Shown: positions 1-8,261, numbered from the stretch's first letter. The stretch is 64,000 nt of DNA from Rhizobium sp. WSM4643 (GCF_025152745.1 NZ_CP104040.1:2418001-2482000); one strand, 5' to 3'. A program made the numbers and translations. The notes: generated by a model not told the origin, from the letters alone.

Positions 1-35
1 GGCTGGAAAAGGCTTATCCCCCAGTCACCCCTTAG

Positions 36-103
36 AATGATCCGAACTCGGTCATCTGATCCGGCCCCGGCCGATATCTGATCCCGCGGTCAATATCTGA
101 TCC
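36..103. repeat. Short repeats of ATCTGATCC near the window edge
   Basis: Three exact copies of ATCTGATCC start at 54, 76 and 95, and a degenerate copy (AATGATCCG) starts at 36. The spacing is 18 to 22 bases. Multiple short repeats of this kind occur at the ends of some IS21-family elements, so this could be the terminus of an insertion sequence lying mostly outside the window. No transposase is visible here, so that is only an inference. Confidence 0.4.
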
Positions 104-133
104 GGCAATCCTCGGAAGAAAGCTGAATCGTCA

Positions 134-289
134 TTACTTCTTCGCGGCGCGGTCGACCGAGCGGCCGGCATCCTGCGTGGCGTTCACGGTATTTGCCGTA
201 TCCTTTCCTATGCCGCGGATCGTGTTGCCGCAGGAGGAAAGGGCAAGAAGAACCATCAAGGCTGCGGCAATTTTGGCCGTTGTCGTCAT
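134..289 (-). CDS. Entericidin A/B-like small lipoprotein
   Basis: This 51-residue protein starts at the ATG at 289, with AAGGA about eight bases upstream. A basic hydrophobic signal segment ends in the lipobox LSSC at residues 17-20, followed by GNTIRGIGKDTANTVN and a short basic tail ending in KK. That layout is typical of the entericidin A/B family, small outer- or inner-membrane lipoproteins often induced by stress. It stands alone between the repeat region and a LysR gene. The family call is strong from the lipobox plus the G-x-G-x-D pattern; its cellular role here is not shown by the sequence. Confidence 0.85.
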   Translation of the reverse strand: MTTTAKIAAALMVLLALSSCGNTIRGIGKDTANTVNATQDAGRSVDRAAKK

Positions 290-459
290 CTCGGATATCC
301 TTGTTTGAAATCAACCCCGAACGGCGACAATTGCCGTCCCGCGCCAATAACGCACGACAAACCAAAAGGTTCACTGGCTATAAGGATACCCGCTAGAGAC
401 ACGCGTTCCATAGAACGCGCTACCTACTTTCGATCGGCGCATAATCCTGTCCAATGCTG

Positions 460-1359
460 CTAGGCGGCGACTGCTTTCGCTCTCTCGGCAAAGGCGCCGC
501 GAATGCTGTCGGCCACCGTCTCGATCGGCCCCGATACCTGCGAGGCGGTCAGCAGGCGGATATCGAAGGCGCCGAGCTCCGGCAGCCCTTCCTGAGGCCC
601 GAGGATCGCCATGTCCTCGTTGACATAGGAAAGCGGCAACGGTGCGATGGCGAGATCGGAAAGCACGGCGGCGCGCTGCGCCATCGTGTGGCCGCTGAGA
701 TAGGCGACGCGATAATGCCGCTTGTTGCGTTCGAGCTGCGAGAGCGCTTCCTGGCGCCAGATGCAGCCATCCTCCCAGATCGAGATCGGCAGCGGATCGC
801 GGCGATGCGCCGAACCACACTTGGCGCCGGCCCAGACCAGCCGCTCGCGGAACACCACCTCACCGCCCGTCGGGAACGGCCGTGTCGCACAGTTGATCAA
901 CGCCAGGTCGAGCCGTTGCTCCTCCATGCGCTTCTTCAGCCCCATGCTCATGTCGATCGTCACGTCGACCATGATGCCGGGATAGCTCTCGGCGAAACTC
1001 TTCAGAATACTCGGCAGCAGCCGTTCGCCGATATCCTCCGGCGCGCCGAGCCGCACGACGCCGCTGAGCTCCGGCATGATGAAGCGCGACACCGCTTCGT
1101 TCGACAGCGCCAGGATGTTGCGAGCATATGACAGCAACATCTCGCCGTGGCGCGTCAGGGATACCGAGCGTGCGTCGCGCAAAAATAGTGTCGCACCAAG
1201 CTGCTCTTCAAGTTTCTTGATCTGCATCGACACCGCCGACGGTGTGCGGAAGACCGCCTCGGCGGCGGTCGAAAAATTGCCCGTCTCGGCGATGGCAACA
1301 AAGGTACGCAATACATCGTTGTCGAGCAGCGGAATGGGACGGCGAAAGGGAATGCTCAT
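460..1359 (-). CDS. LysR-family transcriptional regulator
   Basis: The 299-residue protein has the N-terminal LysR winged helix (about residues 14-73: LRTFVAIAETGNFSTAAE, then TPSAVSMQIKKLEEQLG) followed by a substrate-binding-like effector domain. I chose the ATG at 1359 because the longer reading to 1476 adds about 39 residues that precede the conserved LLDNDVLRTFV start. It is divergent from the mini-gene at 1475, and a LysR-type palindrome lies between them, so autoregulation and control of that small gene are likely. The effector is unknown. Confidence 0.9.
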   Translation of the reverse strand: MSIPFRRPIPLLDNDVLRTFVAIAETGNFSTAAEAVFRTPSAVSMQIKKLEEQLGATLFLRDARSVSLTRHGEMLLSYARNILALSNEAVSRFIMPELSGVVRLGAPEDIGERLLPSILKSFAESYPGIMVDVTIDMSMGLKKRMEEQRLDLALINCATRPFPTGGEVVFRERLVWAGAKCGSAHRRDPLPISIWEDGCIWRQEALSQLERNKRHYRVAYLSGHTMAQRAAVLSDLAIAPLPLSYVNEDMAILGPQEGLPELGAFDIRLLTASQVSGPIETVADSIRGAFAERAKAVAA

Positions 1360-1406
1360 CGTCGCATCTTTCAATTTTTCTGATTTATAACCCCATATCA
1401 TTTTGT

Positions 1407-1421
1407 TTGATTGAATGTCAA
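1407..1421. promoter_or_regulatory. LysR-type operator in the divergent promoter
   Basis: TTGA-N7-TCAA forms a perfect dyad between the divergent LysR gene (start 1359) and the small gene at 1475. It fits the T-N11-A rule for LysR-family boxes. Binding by the adjacent regulator is inferred from position. Confidence 0.5.
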
Positions 1422-1474
1422 TTGAACCCGATATTTCGCGTGTCGGCAGCAAAATGCAGCCAAGGAGGCCCAAC

Positions 1475-1663
1475 ATGTCTCAAACAAGCATCTGGAATAT
1501 CGTACAGGCCCTTTCCGCATTCAAGGCGCAGAGACGCAGGGATGCTAACCATGAGCATGCGCTCCGGGAGTTAAGGCGCTTTCCGCCACATCTGCTGGCG
1601 GATTGCCAGCGCGAAATGGAGTTAACCCTCCCGGAGCGCCGCGCATGCGATGGGACCCGGTAG
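1475..1663 (+). CDS. DUF1127-like small protein
   Basis: This 62-residue arginine-rich protein starts at the ATG at 1475, preceded by AAGGAGG at 1462-1468. The central stretch LRELRRFPPHLLADC resembles the DUF1127 pattern in which a basic helix is followed by a conserved short segment ending near D-I/C. DUF1127 proteins are abundant in rhizobia, are often under LysR or stress control, and some bind RNA or affect phosphate and carbon metabolism. This one diverges from a LysR gene, so co-regulation is likely. The C-terminus departs from the usual family ending, so the assignment is moderate. Confidence 0.6.
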   Translation: MSQTSIWNIVQALSAFKAQRRRDANHEHALRELRRFPPHLLADCQREMELTLPERRACDGTR

Positions 1664-1767
1664 AGACGCTTCATCACTTTGAATCCGCTCAGGCCAGATC
1701 GATGGCGGTCCACTTGCAACGTCCGCTCGACCTGCGCCGCAGCGGCCGACCGACAGTCGAACGGCGA

Positions 1768-2376
1768 TCACATCCCGCCCAGCAGTTTGAACGCAATGAT
1801 CCACATCGTGAAAGCGACGAGCGTTTCCAGCACGCGCCAGGATGAGGGTTTCGAGAAGATCGGCCGCAGCCGTGTAGCGCCATATCCGAGCGAAAAGAAG
1901 AACAGGAAGGAACCCGTCACCGCCCCTGTCGCAAATGAAGCCTGCTCTCCCGGATATCGTGTCGATATCGTGCCGAGCAGCACCACCGTGTCGAGATAGA
2001 CGTGCGGGTTGAGCCAGGTGAGTGCGAGGCAGGTCGCCAGTGTCTGCCGGAAACTCGACGTTGTGGCTTCCCCAGCCGTGAGAGCGGCGGATGACCGCAA
2101 GGCGGAATAGAGGCTTCTTGCCCCGTACCACACCAGAAATACGGCTCCGCCGTAGCGCATGACAGGATCGAGCCAGGGCATCAACCCAGCGATTTGCTGA
2201 AGGCTGGTCACGCCAAGCACGATCAACGCGGCATCCGATACCGCGCATGCGAGGCAGACGGCGAAGACATGTTCGTTGCGCAAGCCCTGACGGAGGATGA
2301 AGGCGTTCTGCGCGCCGATGGCGACAATCAGGCTGAGGCCCATCATCAGGCCGGTTCCATAGATCGAAAAATTCAT
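1768..2376 (-). CDS. lysE: LysE/ArgO-type amino-acid exporter
   Basis: The 202-residue membrane protein has about six hydrophobic segments and the LysE hallmark IGAQNAFILRQGL near the N-terminus. LTWLNPHVYLD in the middle is the second conserved LysE/ArgO signature. The family exports lysine or arginine across the inner membrane using the membrane potential. The ATG at 2376 has a purine-rich GAAGAG just upstream; a TTG at 2388 would add four residues. It is divergent from a LysG/ArgP-type regulator, the usual partner of these exporters. The exact substrate (Lys, Arg or canavanine-like) cannot be told from sequence. Confidence 0.9.
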   Translation of the reverse strand: MNFSIYGTGLMMGLSLIVAIGAQNAFILRQGLRNEHVFAVCLACAVSDAALIVLGVTSLQQIAGLMPWLDPVMRYGGAVFLVWYGARSLYSALRSSAALTAGEATTSSFRQTLATCLALTWLNPHVYLDTVVLLGTISTRYPGEQASFATGAVTGSFLFFFSLGYGATRLRPIFSKPSSWRVLETLVAFTMWIIAFKLLGGM

Positions 2377-2422
2377 CTCTTCAGCCAACGCCCCTCATTT
2401 CGGTGAGGTTGCGCTATCGTGA

Positions 2423-2440
2423 TTAGGCGAATTAGGCTAA
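2423..2440. promoter_or_regulatory. LysR-type operator between lysE and its regulator
   Basis: TTAG-N10-CTAA lies in the 100-bp divergent promoter. It is AT-rich in an otherwise GC-rich context and is the expected kind of binding site for the LysG/ArgP-type activator encoded at 2477. Confidence 0.5.
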
Positions 2441-2476
2441 TTAATCCACCTTACTCCAATGAAGCAAGACTAATCC

Positions 2477-3370
2477 ATGCTCGACTATCCCGCTCTTCGC
2501 GCAGTTGCAACCATTGTCCAGACAGGCAGCTTCGAAAGAGCCGCGACCGTGCTGAACGTGACGCCTTCGGCCATTTCCCAGCGCGTGAAGCAGCTCGAGG
2601 AACGTCTCGGCGTCGTCCTCATCGTCAGAGGCACGCCGTGCACGGCGACGGAAAAGGGAGAATGGCTCTGCCGCCATATGGAGAATGTCGGCATGCTCGA
2701 AGCCGAACTCTTCGGGCAGCTGCCGGCACTCGTCGATCCCGACGAACCCCGCCAAAGGGTCACGCTTCAAATCGCGACGAACGCCGACAGCCTCGGGACA
2801 TGGTTCGTCGAGGCCATGGCGAATTTCGCCAGGAGCTATTCTTATCTGCTGAACGTCGCCGTCGACGACCAGGACCATACCGCCGAATGGCTGCGGCGCG
2901 GGCGGGTGATCGCCGCCGTCACCAGCCTGGAAAAGCCGGTCCGCGGATGCCGGCGTTTTGCACTCGGCGTTCTCAGATACCATGCGACGGCAACCCCCGA
3001 CTTCGTCGCCCGTCACTTTCCGCATGGCGTGACATCAGAGGCAATCCGCAGCGCCCCGGCGCTGACCTTCAATCAGAAGGACAGGCTGCAAAGCAGCTGG
3101 ATCAGGCGGATGTTCGGACACGATCTCGACTACCCCACCCACTGGCTGCCGTCGCCGCAAAGTTTCGTCGAAGCCAGCCTCTCGGGCATGGGCTGGGGAA
3201 TGAACCCCACCCAGCTGACCCGCGAGCATCTGTTATCGGGACGGCTGGTGGAGCTGGTTCCCGATACGCCGTTGGACGTCCCGCTCTATTGGCAGATAAA
3301 CCGCTTTGCCGCCGATCGCTTGGCGGAGCTGACACGGGAGGTCATCAAGGTCGCGAAACGCAATCTCTGA
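2477..3370 (+). CDS. LysG/ArgP-type LysR regulator of LysE
   Basis: The 297-residue protein begins MLDYPALRAVATIVQTGSFE, then TPSAISQRVKQLEERLG, the ArgP/LysG version of the LysR winged helix. The C-terminal effector domain contains the ArgP-like segments DSLGTWFVEA and GMGWGMNP. Regulators of this subfamily sense basic amino acids and activate the divergent exporter gene. The gene order with lysE and the dyad at 2423-2440 support that role. Only a weak ribosome site precedes the ATG. Confidence 0.88.
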   Translation: MLDYPALRAVATIVQTGSFERAATVLNVTPSAISQRVKQLEERLGVVLIVRGTPCTATEKGEWLCRHMENVGMLEAELFGQLPALVDPDEPRQRVTLQIATNADSLGTWFVEAMANFARSYSYLLNVAVDDQDHTAEWLRRGRVIAAVTSLEKPVRGCRRFALGVLRYHATATPDFVARHFPHGVTSEAIRSAPALTFNQKDRLQSSWIRRMFGHDLDYPTHWLPSPQSFVEASLSGMGWGMNPTQLTREHLLSGRLVELVPDTPLDVPLYWQINRFAADRLAELTREVIKVAKRNL

Positions 3371-3462
3371 GGCTTCACTCATCTCAGCGACCGAGTGCGC
3401 TTTTGTCAGACGTAAGCGGTGCGGCTACCGAACTCGCTGGTCTCTACGCGAATAGCGCTCTC

Positions 3463-3945
3463 CTATGCTACGGCGATGATCTCCAGTTCCTGGCCGCCTG
3501 TCTCCACCATATCCCCAACAGCCTTGCCCATCAGGAGCCGCGCCACCGGGGAGACATAGGAAATGCACCCGGCCTTCGGATCAGCCTCGTCCTCTCCGAC
3601 GATGCGATAGGTCTGCACACGCCCGTCGTCACGACGGAAAGTCACCGTGCTGCCGAAGGCGACGGTATCGATTGACGTAGGGGCAGGCATGAGCTGAGCG
3701 GTGCGAAGTCTTGCGGCTAAGTAGCGAAGATCACGCAAGGGATTGGCCGTCTGCCGCCGCCGTTCGTTCACGTCTTCGATAGGGTTCGCAGCATCATAGG
3801 CCTCGCGAGCCTGCTGGAACTGCAATTCCAGAGCCTTCAATCCCGCTTCCGTAACGAGGTTCGGATGCGGCGAGATCGGACGATCGGGCAGCAGGGTTTC
3901 CGAAGCGGTTTCGAAACTCTCTTCCTTGGTGAAAGCGACGGCCAA
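3463..3945 (-). CDS. GreA/GreB-family elongation factor
   Basis: About 160 residues. An N-terminal coiled-coil region (ALELQFQQAREAYDAAN...) is followed by a GreA/GreB C-terminal domain (FGSTVTFRRDDGRVQTYRIVGEDEADP, SPVARLLMGKAVGD). Gre factors enter the RNA polymerase secondary channel and stimulate cleavage of backtracked RNA; this short rhizobial type may instead act like a Gre-fold stress protein. I see no ATG in frame near the domain start; TTG at 3945, with CGGAG upstream, gives the N-terminus LAVAFTKEES. An ATG at 4074 would add 43 residues of unrelated look. Confidence 0.8.
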   Translation of the reverse strand: MAVAFTKEESFETASETLLPDRPISPHPNLVTEAGLKALELQFQQAREAYDAANPIEDVNERRRQTANPLRDLRYLAARLRTAQLMPAPTSIDTVAFGSTVTFRRDDGRVQTYRIVGEDEADPKAGCISYVSPVARLLMGKAVGDMVETGGQELEIIAVA

Positions 3946-4182
3946 TCTCGGACTCCGTTTTAGCGCGATGCGGTCTCGTAGCTGATGGGCGATTGCCCAG
4001 ATCTCTGTTGGAACCATACACCGACTGCAGACGAACCGCCAATCGGGCCCATCGACGGCCGCTTTTCCTGTCACGCCCCCAACTTGGGAGCGTTAGGAAC
4101 GTCCTGCGCCGCATGGCGTTTATACCACGGTGCGCCGTGGCGCATCGGATACACTCTGATAACCACGGCCGAGGAGGAGCAA

Positions 4183-4245
4183 ATGCCCGGCGAGCAGCGA
4201 GAGGGCCAGGACAAAGTCTGGACCAAAACATGCCTTCGCTCCTGA
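4183..4245 (+). CDS. Possible 20-residue leader peptide overlapping mgtC
   Basis: A short reading frame (MPGEQREGQD...) starts at 4183 directly after a strong GAGGAGGAG ribosome site and ends at 4245, inside the MgtC coding region and in a different frame. MgtC genes in enterobacteria are controlled by translated leaders, so a coupling or attenuating role is conceivable. Nothing beyond the ribosome site and overlap supports expression. Confidence 0.25.
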   Translation: MPGEQREGQDKVWTKTCLRS

Positions 4246-4949
4246 CGGATGCCATGCCGCTGACGCCAGGCTGGTGGGATATCGGCGCGCGGATCATGCT
4301 GACATTGATTGCCGGCGGCCTCATCGGCCTTGATCGCGAGCGCGGCGGTCATGCGGCAGGTTTCAGAACCACGATCCTGGTGGCGCTTGCCGCCTGCCTG
4401 GCGATGATCCAGGCAAACCTTCTTCTGTCGACATACGGAAAGACGCCTGGCTCGTTCACGCAGATGGACGTGCTGCGCTTTCCGCTCGGCGTCCTGACGG
4501 GCGTCGGCTTCATCGGCGGCGGAGCGATCCTCAAACGCGGCGACATACTGACCGGGGTCACGACGGCGGCGACCTTGTGGTTCATGACGGTGGTGGGCCT
4601 CTGTTTCGGCGGCGGTCAGATCCTGACCGGCATCGCGGCGACGGCGGTTGGCTTTATCGTCCTGTCGCCCTTGAAGCGGCTGGACACATGGCTGCGCTGC
4701 GAACAGAAGGCGACGCTTGTCGTCCGCGCCTCGAACGGCAATATCCCCGACCTATCGGGAGTACTGAATCCGCTCAGATGCCATGCAGGCCTCCTGTCAC
4801 TCCACCGAACCGCCGATAGCGGCGCCGAGGTGACGTTCGAGCTGCGATGGCTCGCCAGGGACCCAGACGCATCGGCACGCGCGATCCTGAACGCGCTTTC
4901 GAACACGCATGAGGTCGCGGATTTCTCCATGAAGACGACCACGACATGA
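4230..4949 (+). CDS. mgtC: MgtC/SapB-family membrane protein
   Basis: The 239-residue protein starts at the ATG at 4230. Four to five hydrophobic segments in the first 150 residues carry the MgtC hallmarks GLIGLDRERGGHAAGFRT and GVGFIGGGAILKRG. The C-terminal region (KATLVVRASNG...) resembles the soluble ACT-like domain of MgtC. The family is inner-membrane and is linked to growth in low magnesium, acid tolerance and, in pathogens, inhibition of ATP synthase and survival in host cells. An upstream start is possible but would add a non-conserved arginine-rich stretch. Confidence 0.9.
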   Translation: MPSLLTDAMPLTPGWWDIGARIMLTLIAGGLIGLDRERGGHAAGFRTTILVALAACLAMIQANLLLSTYGKTPGSFTQMDVLRFPLGVLTGVGFIGGGAILKRGDILTGVTTAATLWFMTVVGLCFGGGQILTGIAATAVGFIVLSPLKRLDTWLRCEQKATLVVRASNGNIPDLSGVLNPLRCHAGLLSLHRTADSGAEVTFELRWLARDPDASARAILNALSNTHEVADFSMKTTTT

Positions 4950-4986
4950 GCTTCACGGTGACACGCCGGCGGCGGTTCCACATCTC

Positions 4987-5172
4987 TCATTTCGAAACGT
5001 GCTGAGGTTTGCCCTTCCTCTTGGTTGAGGCAAATTCCTCGAGCTGTTTCTCGCTCATGGATTCGACCATCTGTTTCGAGGCGCCTCTGAGTTCGCTCTT
5101 GGGCGTCTCGCCACGCTTGGCCGAAAGCGCGGCGCCTGCCGCCTTCTGCTGGGCCTTGGACTTGGCTGGCAT
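4987..5172 (-). CDS. DUF3008 small basic protein
   Basis: This 61-residue Lys/Ala/Ser-rich protein (MPAKSKAQQKAAGAAL..., then MVESMSEKQLEEFAST, ending KPQHVSK) matches the DUF3008 layout of an MPAKSK start, a flexible basic middle and an SEKQLEEFA helix. GGAG lies just upstream of the ATG. No enzymatic motif is present. It sits at the end of a cluster of stress-type DUF genes on the same strand. Confidence 0.8.
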   Translation of the reverse strand: MPAKSKAQQKAAGAALSAKRGETPKSELRGASKQMVESMSEKQLEEFASTKRKGKPQHVSK

Positions 5173-5305
5173 ATCGATCTCCTTTTGCTTGGCGGGCTCC
5201 GTTAAGGGCCTGATGCCGAAAAATGTGAGCGGTTTTCGGACGAGATCATGCTCTGATCATTCTGTTCAAGGAGGCTGCGGCCCGCGAGCCGCAGCCGACA
5301 GGCTG

Positions 5306-5539
5306 TCAGTTGATGGTGGCCCACTGGCTTCGGACATCCCTGGCGTTCTTCGACAGGTGGACGTGGGCGTCCACATGGTCGACCCAATCGAGCGGGATCA
5401 AGTGGTGCTTGCCATCTCCCGAGTCGGTCTTCGTCAGCTTGATGCGCGTGGGGCCGTCGAGATGATCGACTGTGCCGACATGGGTGCCGTCGGCAGCCCG
5501 AACTTCCATATGTTCACGGATCTGATCTGCGGAAATCAT
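5306..5539 (-). CDS. DUF2171 domain protein
   Basis: The 77-residue protein (MISADQIREHMEVRAADGTHVGTVDHLDG..., then HLIPLDWVDHVDAHVHLSK) is a PRC-barrel-like DUF2171 protein. I chose the ATG at 5539 because GAGGAAAC lies directly upstream and the longer frame to 5608 adds unrelated sequence. It follows the DUF2950 gene after 81 bases and has its own EcfG-like promoter. Proteins of this type are small, soluble and commonly stress-induced; no biochemical role is known. Confidence 0.8.
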   Translation of the reverse strand: MISADQIREHMEVRAADGTHVGTVDHLDGPTRIKLTKTDSGDGKHHLIPLDWVDHVDAHVHLSKNARDVRSQWATIN

Positions 5540-5577
5540 CGTTTCCTCCTTTGCATCATTGTCAGATACGAAGCGGC

Positions 5578-5602
5578 AACGACGTGGAGCGGACTTGGTT
5601 CC
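5578..5602 (-). promoter_or_regulatory. EcfG (general stress sigma) type promoter
   Basis: On the minus strand GGAAC (5602-5598) is separated by 16 bases from CGTT (5581-5578). That is the consensus for the alphaproteobacterial general-stress sigma factor EcfG. It lies 39 bases upstream of the DUF2171 start, so this gene is probably stress-induced apart from its upstream neighbours. Confidence 0.6.
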
Positions 5603-5620
5603 AAACACGAGCGACCGTGT

Positions 5621-6577
5621 TCAATCATCAGTCACGTCCCAATTGTCATCCGGGTTGAAGCTCCTGATGCCCGCGGCTATTTTTTCGGTCTCCCGACCGA
5701 GATCGGCCTGGTAGACCGTGCCGTTAGCATTCAGTTGGAACGTGTGCACGCCGGTTTCGCCATACCGGATCGGCCAGGCGATCAGTGCGAATCCTGCGAT
5801 CATGTTGCCGTTGATCACGTAATCGAACTTTCCGCCCGCGATGTTCGGCCCCTGGCTTTCGATAATCCTGTAGCGATAGCCGTAATAGCCCTCGCCGGCC
5901 TTCGCTTTATCAAGCGCCGCATTGTCTTCGAGGGCGTTGCCCGCCGGGCTGTCACCCTCGCCGAGATCAGGCGACCAGTAGAGACCGTCAGTTTTGCCGT
6001 CGCTGCTGATCAGTTTCTGGGCATATTCCAGGACGCCGTCATCGTCGTGGTCGGCGGAAGAATATTCCTTTTGGGCGTCGACATAGGCCCGCATCGTGTC
6101 GATGGTCTGCAATTCGTTCTCGCCGACGCGACGATCGATGATCTCCTCGAACCCGGCATAGGTGTCGAAACCCCATTTGCCATCGTCGCCCTTCGCGATC
6201 GGAAATGGCAGAGGCCACAGTTTGTCGCCGATCTCGATGATCTTGCGGCCATCGACGTCCTTCACGACGATTTTCTTGCTTGTGCCGTCCCGGATCTGTG
6301 CGTAGGTGTCCATCACGCCTTCGTCTGCCTTCGCTTTCGCCGCATCAATTCCCAGCAGCGCCGTAAACTTGTCGAAATCATCAGCCGACAAGGCCGCCTT
6401 GAAGGCCTCGACGGCTTGTTCCGGCGTCTCGAATACCGGGGGATCGCTCTGCGAAGCGAAGCCCGAGATGACGGTCGCATCGGATGGCTCTGCCGCAGAT
6501 GTCGAAACCGGATTGGTGGCGAGAGCCGCAAGAGCGAACACAGAACCCAGAAGCATGTTTCTGACTGACTTGGTCAT
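5621..6577 (-). CDS. DUF2950 exported protein
   Basis: The 318-residue protein has a Sec signal peptide (MTKSVRNMLLGSVFALAAL, cleavage near TSAAEP). The DUF2950 body includes FETPEQAVEAFKAALSADD, GWYWSP-like GLYWSPDLGEG and GEGYYGYRYRI. DUF2950 proteins are periplasmic and nearly always follow a DUF3300 gene, as here: only 20 bases separate it from the DUF3300 stop. I used the ATG at 6577, which begins the signal peptide; the longer frame adds eight basic residues. Function is unknown. Confidence 0.88.
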   Translation of the reverse strand: MTKSVRNMLLGSVFALAALATNPVSTSAAEPSDATVISGFASQSDPPVFETPEQAVEAFKAALSADDFDKFTALLGIDAAKAKADEGVMDTYAQIRDGTSKKIVVKDVDGRKIIEIGDKLWPLPFPIAKGDDGKWGFDTYAGFEEIIDRRVGENELQTIDTMRAYVDAQKEYSSADHDDDGVLEYAQKLISSDGKTDGLYWSPDLGEGDSPAGNALEDNAALDKAKAGEGYYGYRYRIIESQGPNIAGGKFDYVINGNMIAGFALIAWPIRYGETGVHTFQLNANGTVYQADLGRETEKIAAGIRSFNPDDNWDVTDD

Positions 6578-6597
6578 CACTTTCCTCCTTCTTTCGG

Positions 6598-7998
6598 TCA
6601 CCGACGACCGCCGCCGCGGCCACCACCGCGGCCACCACCACCGCCACCGCGGCCGCCGCCACCGCCGTGCATTACTCTACCGCCGCCGCGATTGCTCCCG
6701 GCCATGGCCTGTCTGCCGCGGTTGGACTGCATCTCAGCGCGCCTGCCGCTGTCGACCTGACCGAGGGCTGATGGCTTTCTGGGCCGGTTGTCGACGCGGG
6801 ACGCTGGCTTCGCCTTTGCGACTGGACGTTTGGCGTTGGCCCCGGACCTTGCCTTTTCGCCAGCTCTGTTCGTCGGCCTCGCGTCGGGCCTGCGGTTCTG
6901 CGCGGCCTGCGCTGCCTTCCCGCCTCCAGGAGCCGCTCCCGTATTGCCTGGCTTGTTGCGGGCAGCACTGATCCTGTCCGCATCGATCTTGCTCTTGCGG
7001 ACATCGTTGACGCTGATTTTGCCTGGCTGGTCGCGGATCGTGTTCGCACGGTCGTTGTCTCTGGCTCCGACCCTGTTGCCGGGATTCGCCTCGATACTGC
7101 TCCGGAAGGAGTTGCGGTCGATATTGTTGAGCTGCCCGCCGTCGAACCCGATCTTGCTGCGGTCGACATTCTTCCAGTCGACGTCGTTGATATTCACTTT
7201 GCCATTGATGTTGTTGAGGCAATTGTTGCAGTCGATATCGACGTTGCCGTTCCAGCGCCCGCCCCATACGCCCCAACGGTTCCAGTCGACGGCGGCGGCC
7301 CAAACCGCTCCCGTCACCACGCCCGCAAAAAAGGGGGCGGTCGGATAGTAGTAGTTCGGATACGGCTCTGAATAGTAGCCGATAGGCTCAGCCGCATAGT
7401 TCGGTTCATACAGCATCTCCGGCGCATACTGCGGAACGTAGATTTTGTCAGGACTGGCGGAGACGATCACGACGTTGTCGTTCTCCTGGCTGACCTTGAT
7501 CTTGTCATCGGTCTTGATAATGCCGTCGGCGACCGCTTTGTCGCGCAGTTGCTGTATGGCGATCAGAACGTCCTTCTGCTGGACGGAGAGCGCATCTCCG
7601 AGCGACTGCGTCCAGTCCAGGTCGTCGCTCATCATCGTAACGATCTGGGGATAGTTCAGCAGTGATACGATGCTGCCGTCCCACGTCGTCTTCGGCTTGA
7701 GCTCGGGCTGCTTCTTCAAGGTTTCGAGAAACCGGGCTGCTTCCACCACCTGCAGCGGATAGAGCGACGCCGATGTGACGAGCGCAACCAGTTCGTCCGG
7801 ATAAAGCGCAATCCGCGCCACCAGGATTTCGAGTTCGTCCTCGCTCAGCGGCGCCGGCGCTTCGTCTTCCGCTGCCACGGGACCGGCAGTGGCCGGTTGC
7901 TGCGCGGCGGCTGTCAGCGTCAGATGTGGCGAAAACAGGAAATCTGCAAAAGGCAGAAACAGGCCCGTGGCGAGCAACAATGCGTAAGGTCTAGCCAT
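6598..7998 (-). CDS. DUF3300 exported protein with Gly/Arg-rich tail
   Basis: The 466-residue protein has an N-terminal signal segment (about residues 1-32). The DUF3300 domain covers about 50-260 and includes LVARIALYPDELVALVTSASLYPLQVVEAARFL and KIYVPQYAPEMLYEP. A low-complexity basic region rich in N, R, A and K follows, ending in a run of GGGRGGG repeats. It is the first gene of an operon with DUF2950. The tail suggests binding to polyanions or the cell surface, but that is speculation. Its promoter region (7999-8230) carries a perfect inverted repeat and a 19-bp operator-like palindrome. Confidence 0.88.
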   Translation of the reverse strand: MARPYALLLATGLFLPFADFLFSPHLTLTAAAQQPATAGPVAAEDEAPAPLSEDELEILVARIALYPDELVALVTSASLYPLQVVEAARFLETLKKQPELKPKTTWDGSIVSLLNYPQIVTMMSDDLDWTQSLGDALSVQQKDVLIAIQQLRDKAVADGIIKTDDKIKVSQENDNVVIVSASPDKIYVPQYAPEMLYEPNYAAEPIGYYSEPYPNYYYPTAPFFAGVVTGAVWAAAVDWNRWGVWGGRWNGNVDIDCNNCLNNINGKVNINDVDWKNVDRSKIGFDGGQLNNIDRNSFRSSIEANPGNRVGARDNDRANTIRDQPGKISVNDVRKSKIDADRISAARNKPGNTGAAPGGGKAAQAAQNRRPDARPTNRAGEKARSGANAKRPVAKAKPASRVDNRPRKPSALGQVDSGRRAEMQSNRGRQAMAGSNRGGGRVMHGGGGGRGGGGGGRGGGRGGGRR

Positions 7999-8051
7999 CT
8001 CAAATCCTCCTTGCGGTCAGACATGGTGTGTAGGCTGTCGACTATTGTATT

Positions 8052-8108
8052 TTCGCTGGTGCCGCATACTCCTCCGAGTGGAGGAGTATTGATAGCTAAA
8101 CATCGGCC
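8052..8108. repeat. Direct repeat copy 1 with perfect inverted repeat
   Basis: This segment matches 8590-8647 closely (core GCCGCATACTC, then GGAG, TTGA, AGCTAAA and ATCGGC in register). Within it, 8066-8089 is a perfect hairpin with ten-base arms (ATACTCCTCC / GGAGGAGTAT) and a four-base centre, followed at once by TTGATA. It lies in the promoter region of the DUF3300 operon. It could be an operator or a mobile promoter remnant. Confidence 0.6.
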
Positions 8109-8166
8109 AAGCAGTCTTTTGCTCCAAATTTATCGCAAAGACAGCCCCAGGCGTAGTCGCTAGGAC

Positions 8167-8185
8167 GTATGTTACAGTAACACAC
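8167..8185. promoter_or_regulatory. Operator-like palindrome, site 1
   Basis: GTATGTTAC-A-GTAACACAC is a 19-base near-perfect dyad with one mismatch to the perfect copy at 15480. It lies about 170 bases upstream of the DUF3300 operon on the minus strand. Related sites precede four other transcription units up to 17.4 kb. Confidence 0.55.
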
Positions 8186-8261
8186 TTGCAAAAGCGGAGT
8201 TCAGCGCGCAAACTAAAATCGACGGCGGGCCGCTTGATCACGAAGTTATTGGCACGCCGAA

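Noticed and set aside
36..103. CRISPR array
   Set aside because: The repeats are nine bases long with short spacers; no cas gene is present.
5009..6568. 519-residue plus-strand open frame antisense to DUF2950 and DUF2171
   Set aside because: It spans two well supported minus-strand genes, has no domain features and mirrors their codons, as expected in GC-rich DNA.
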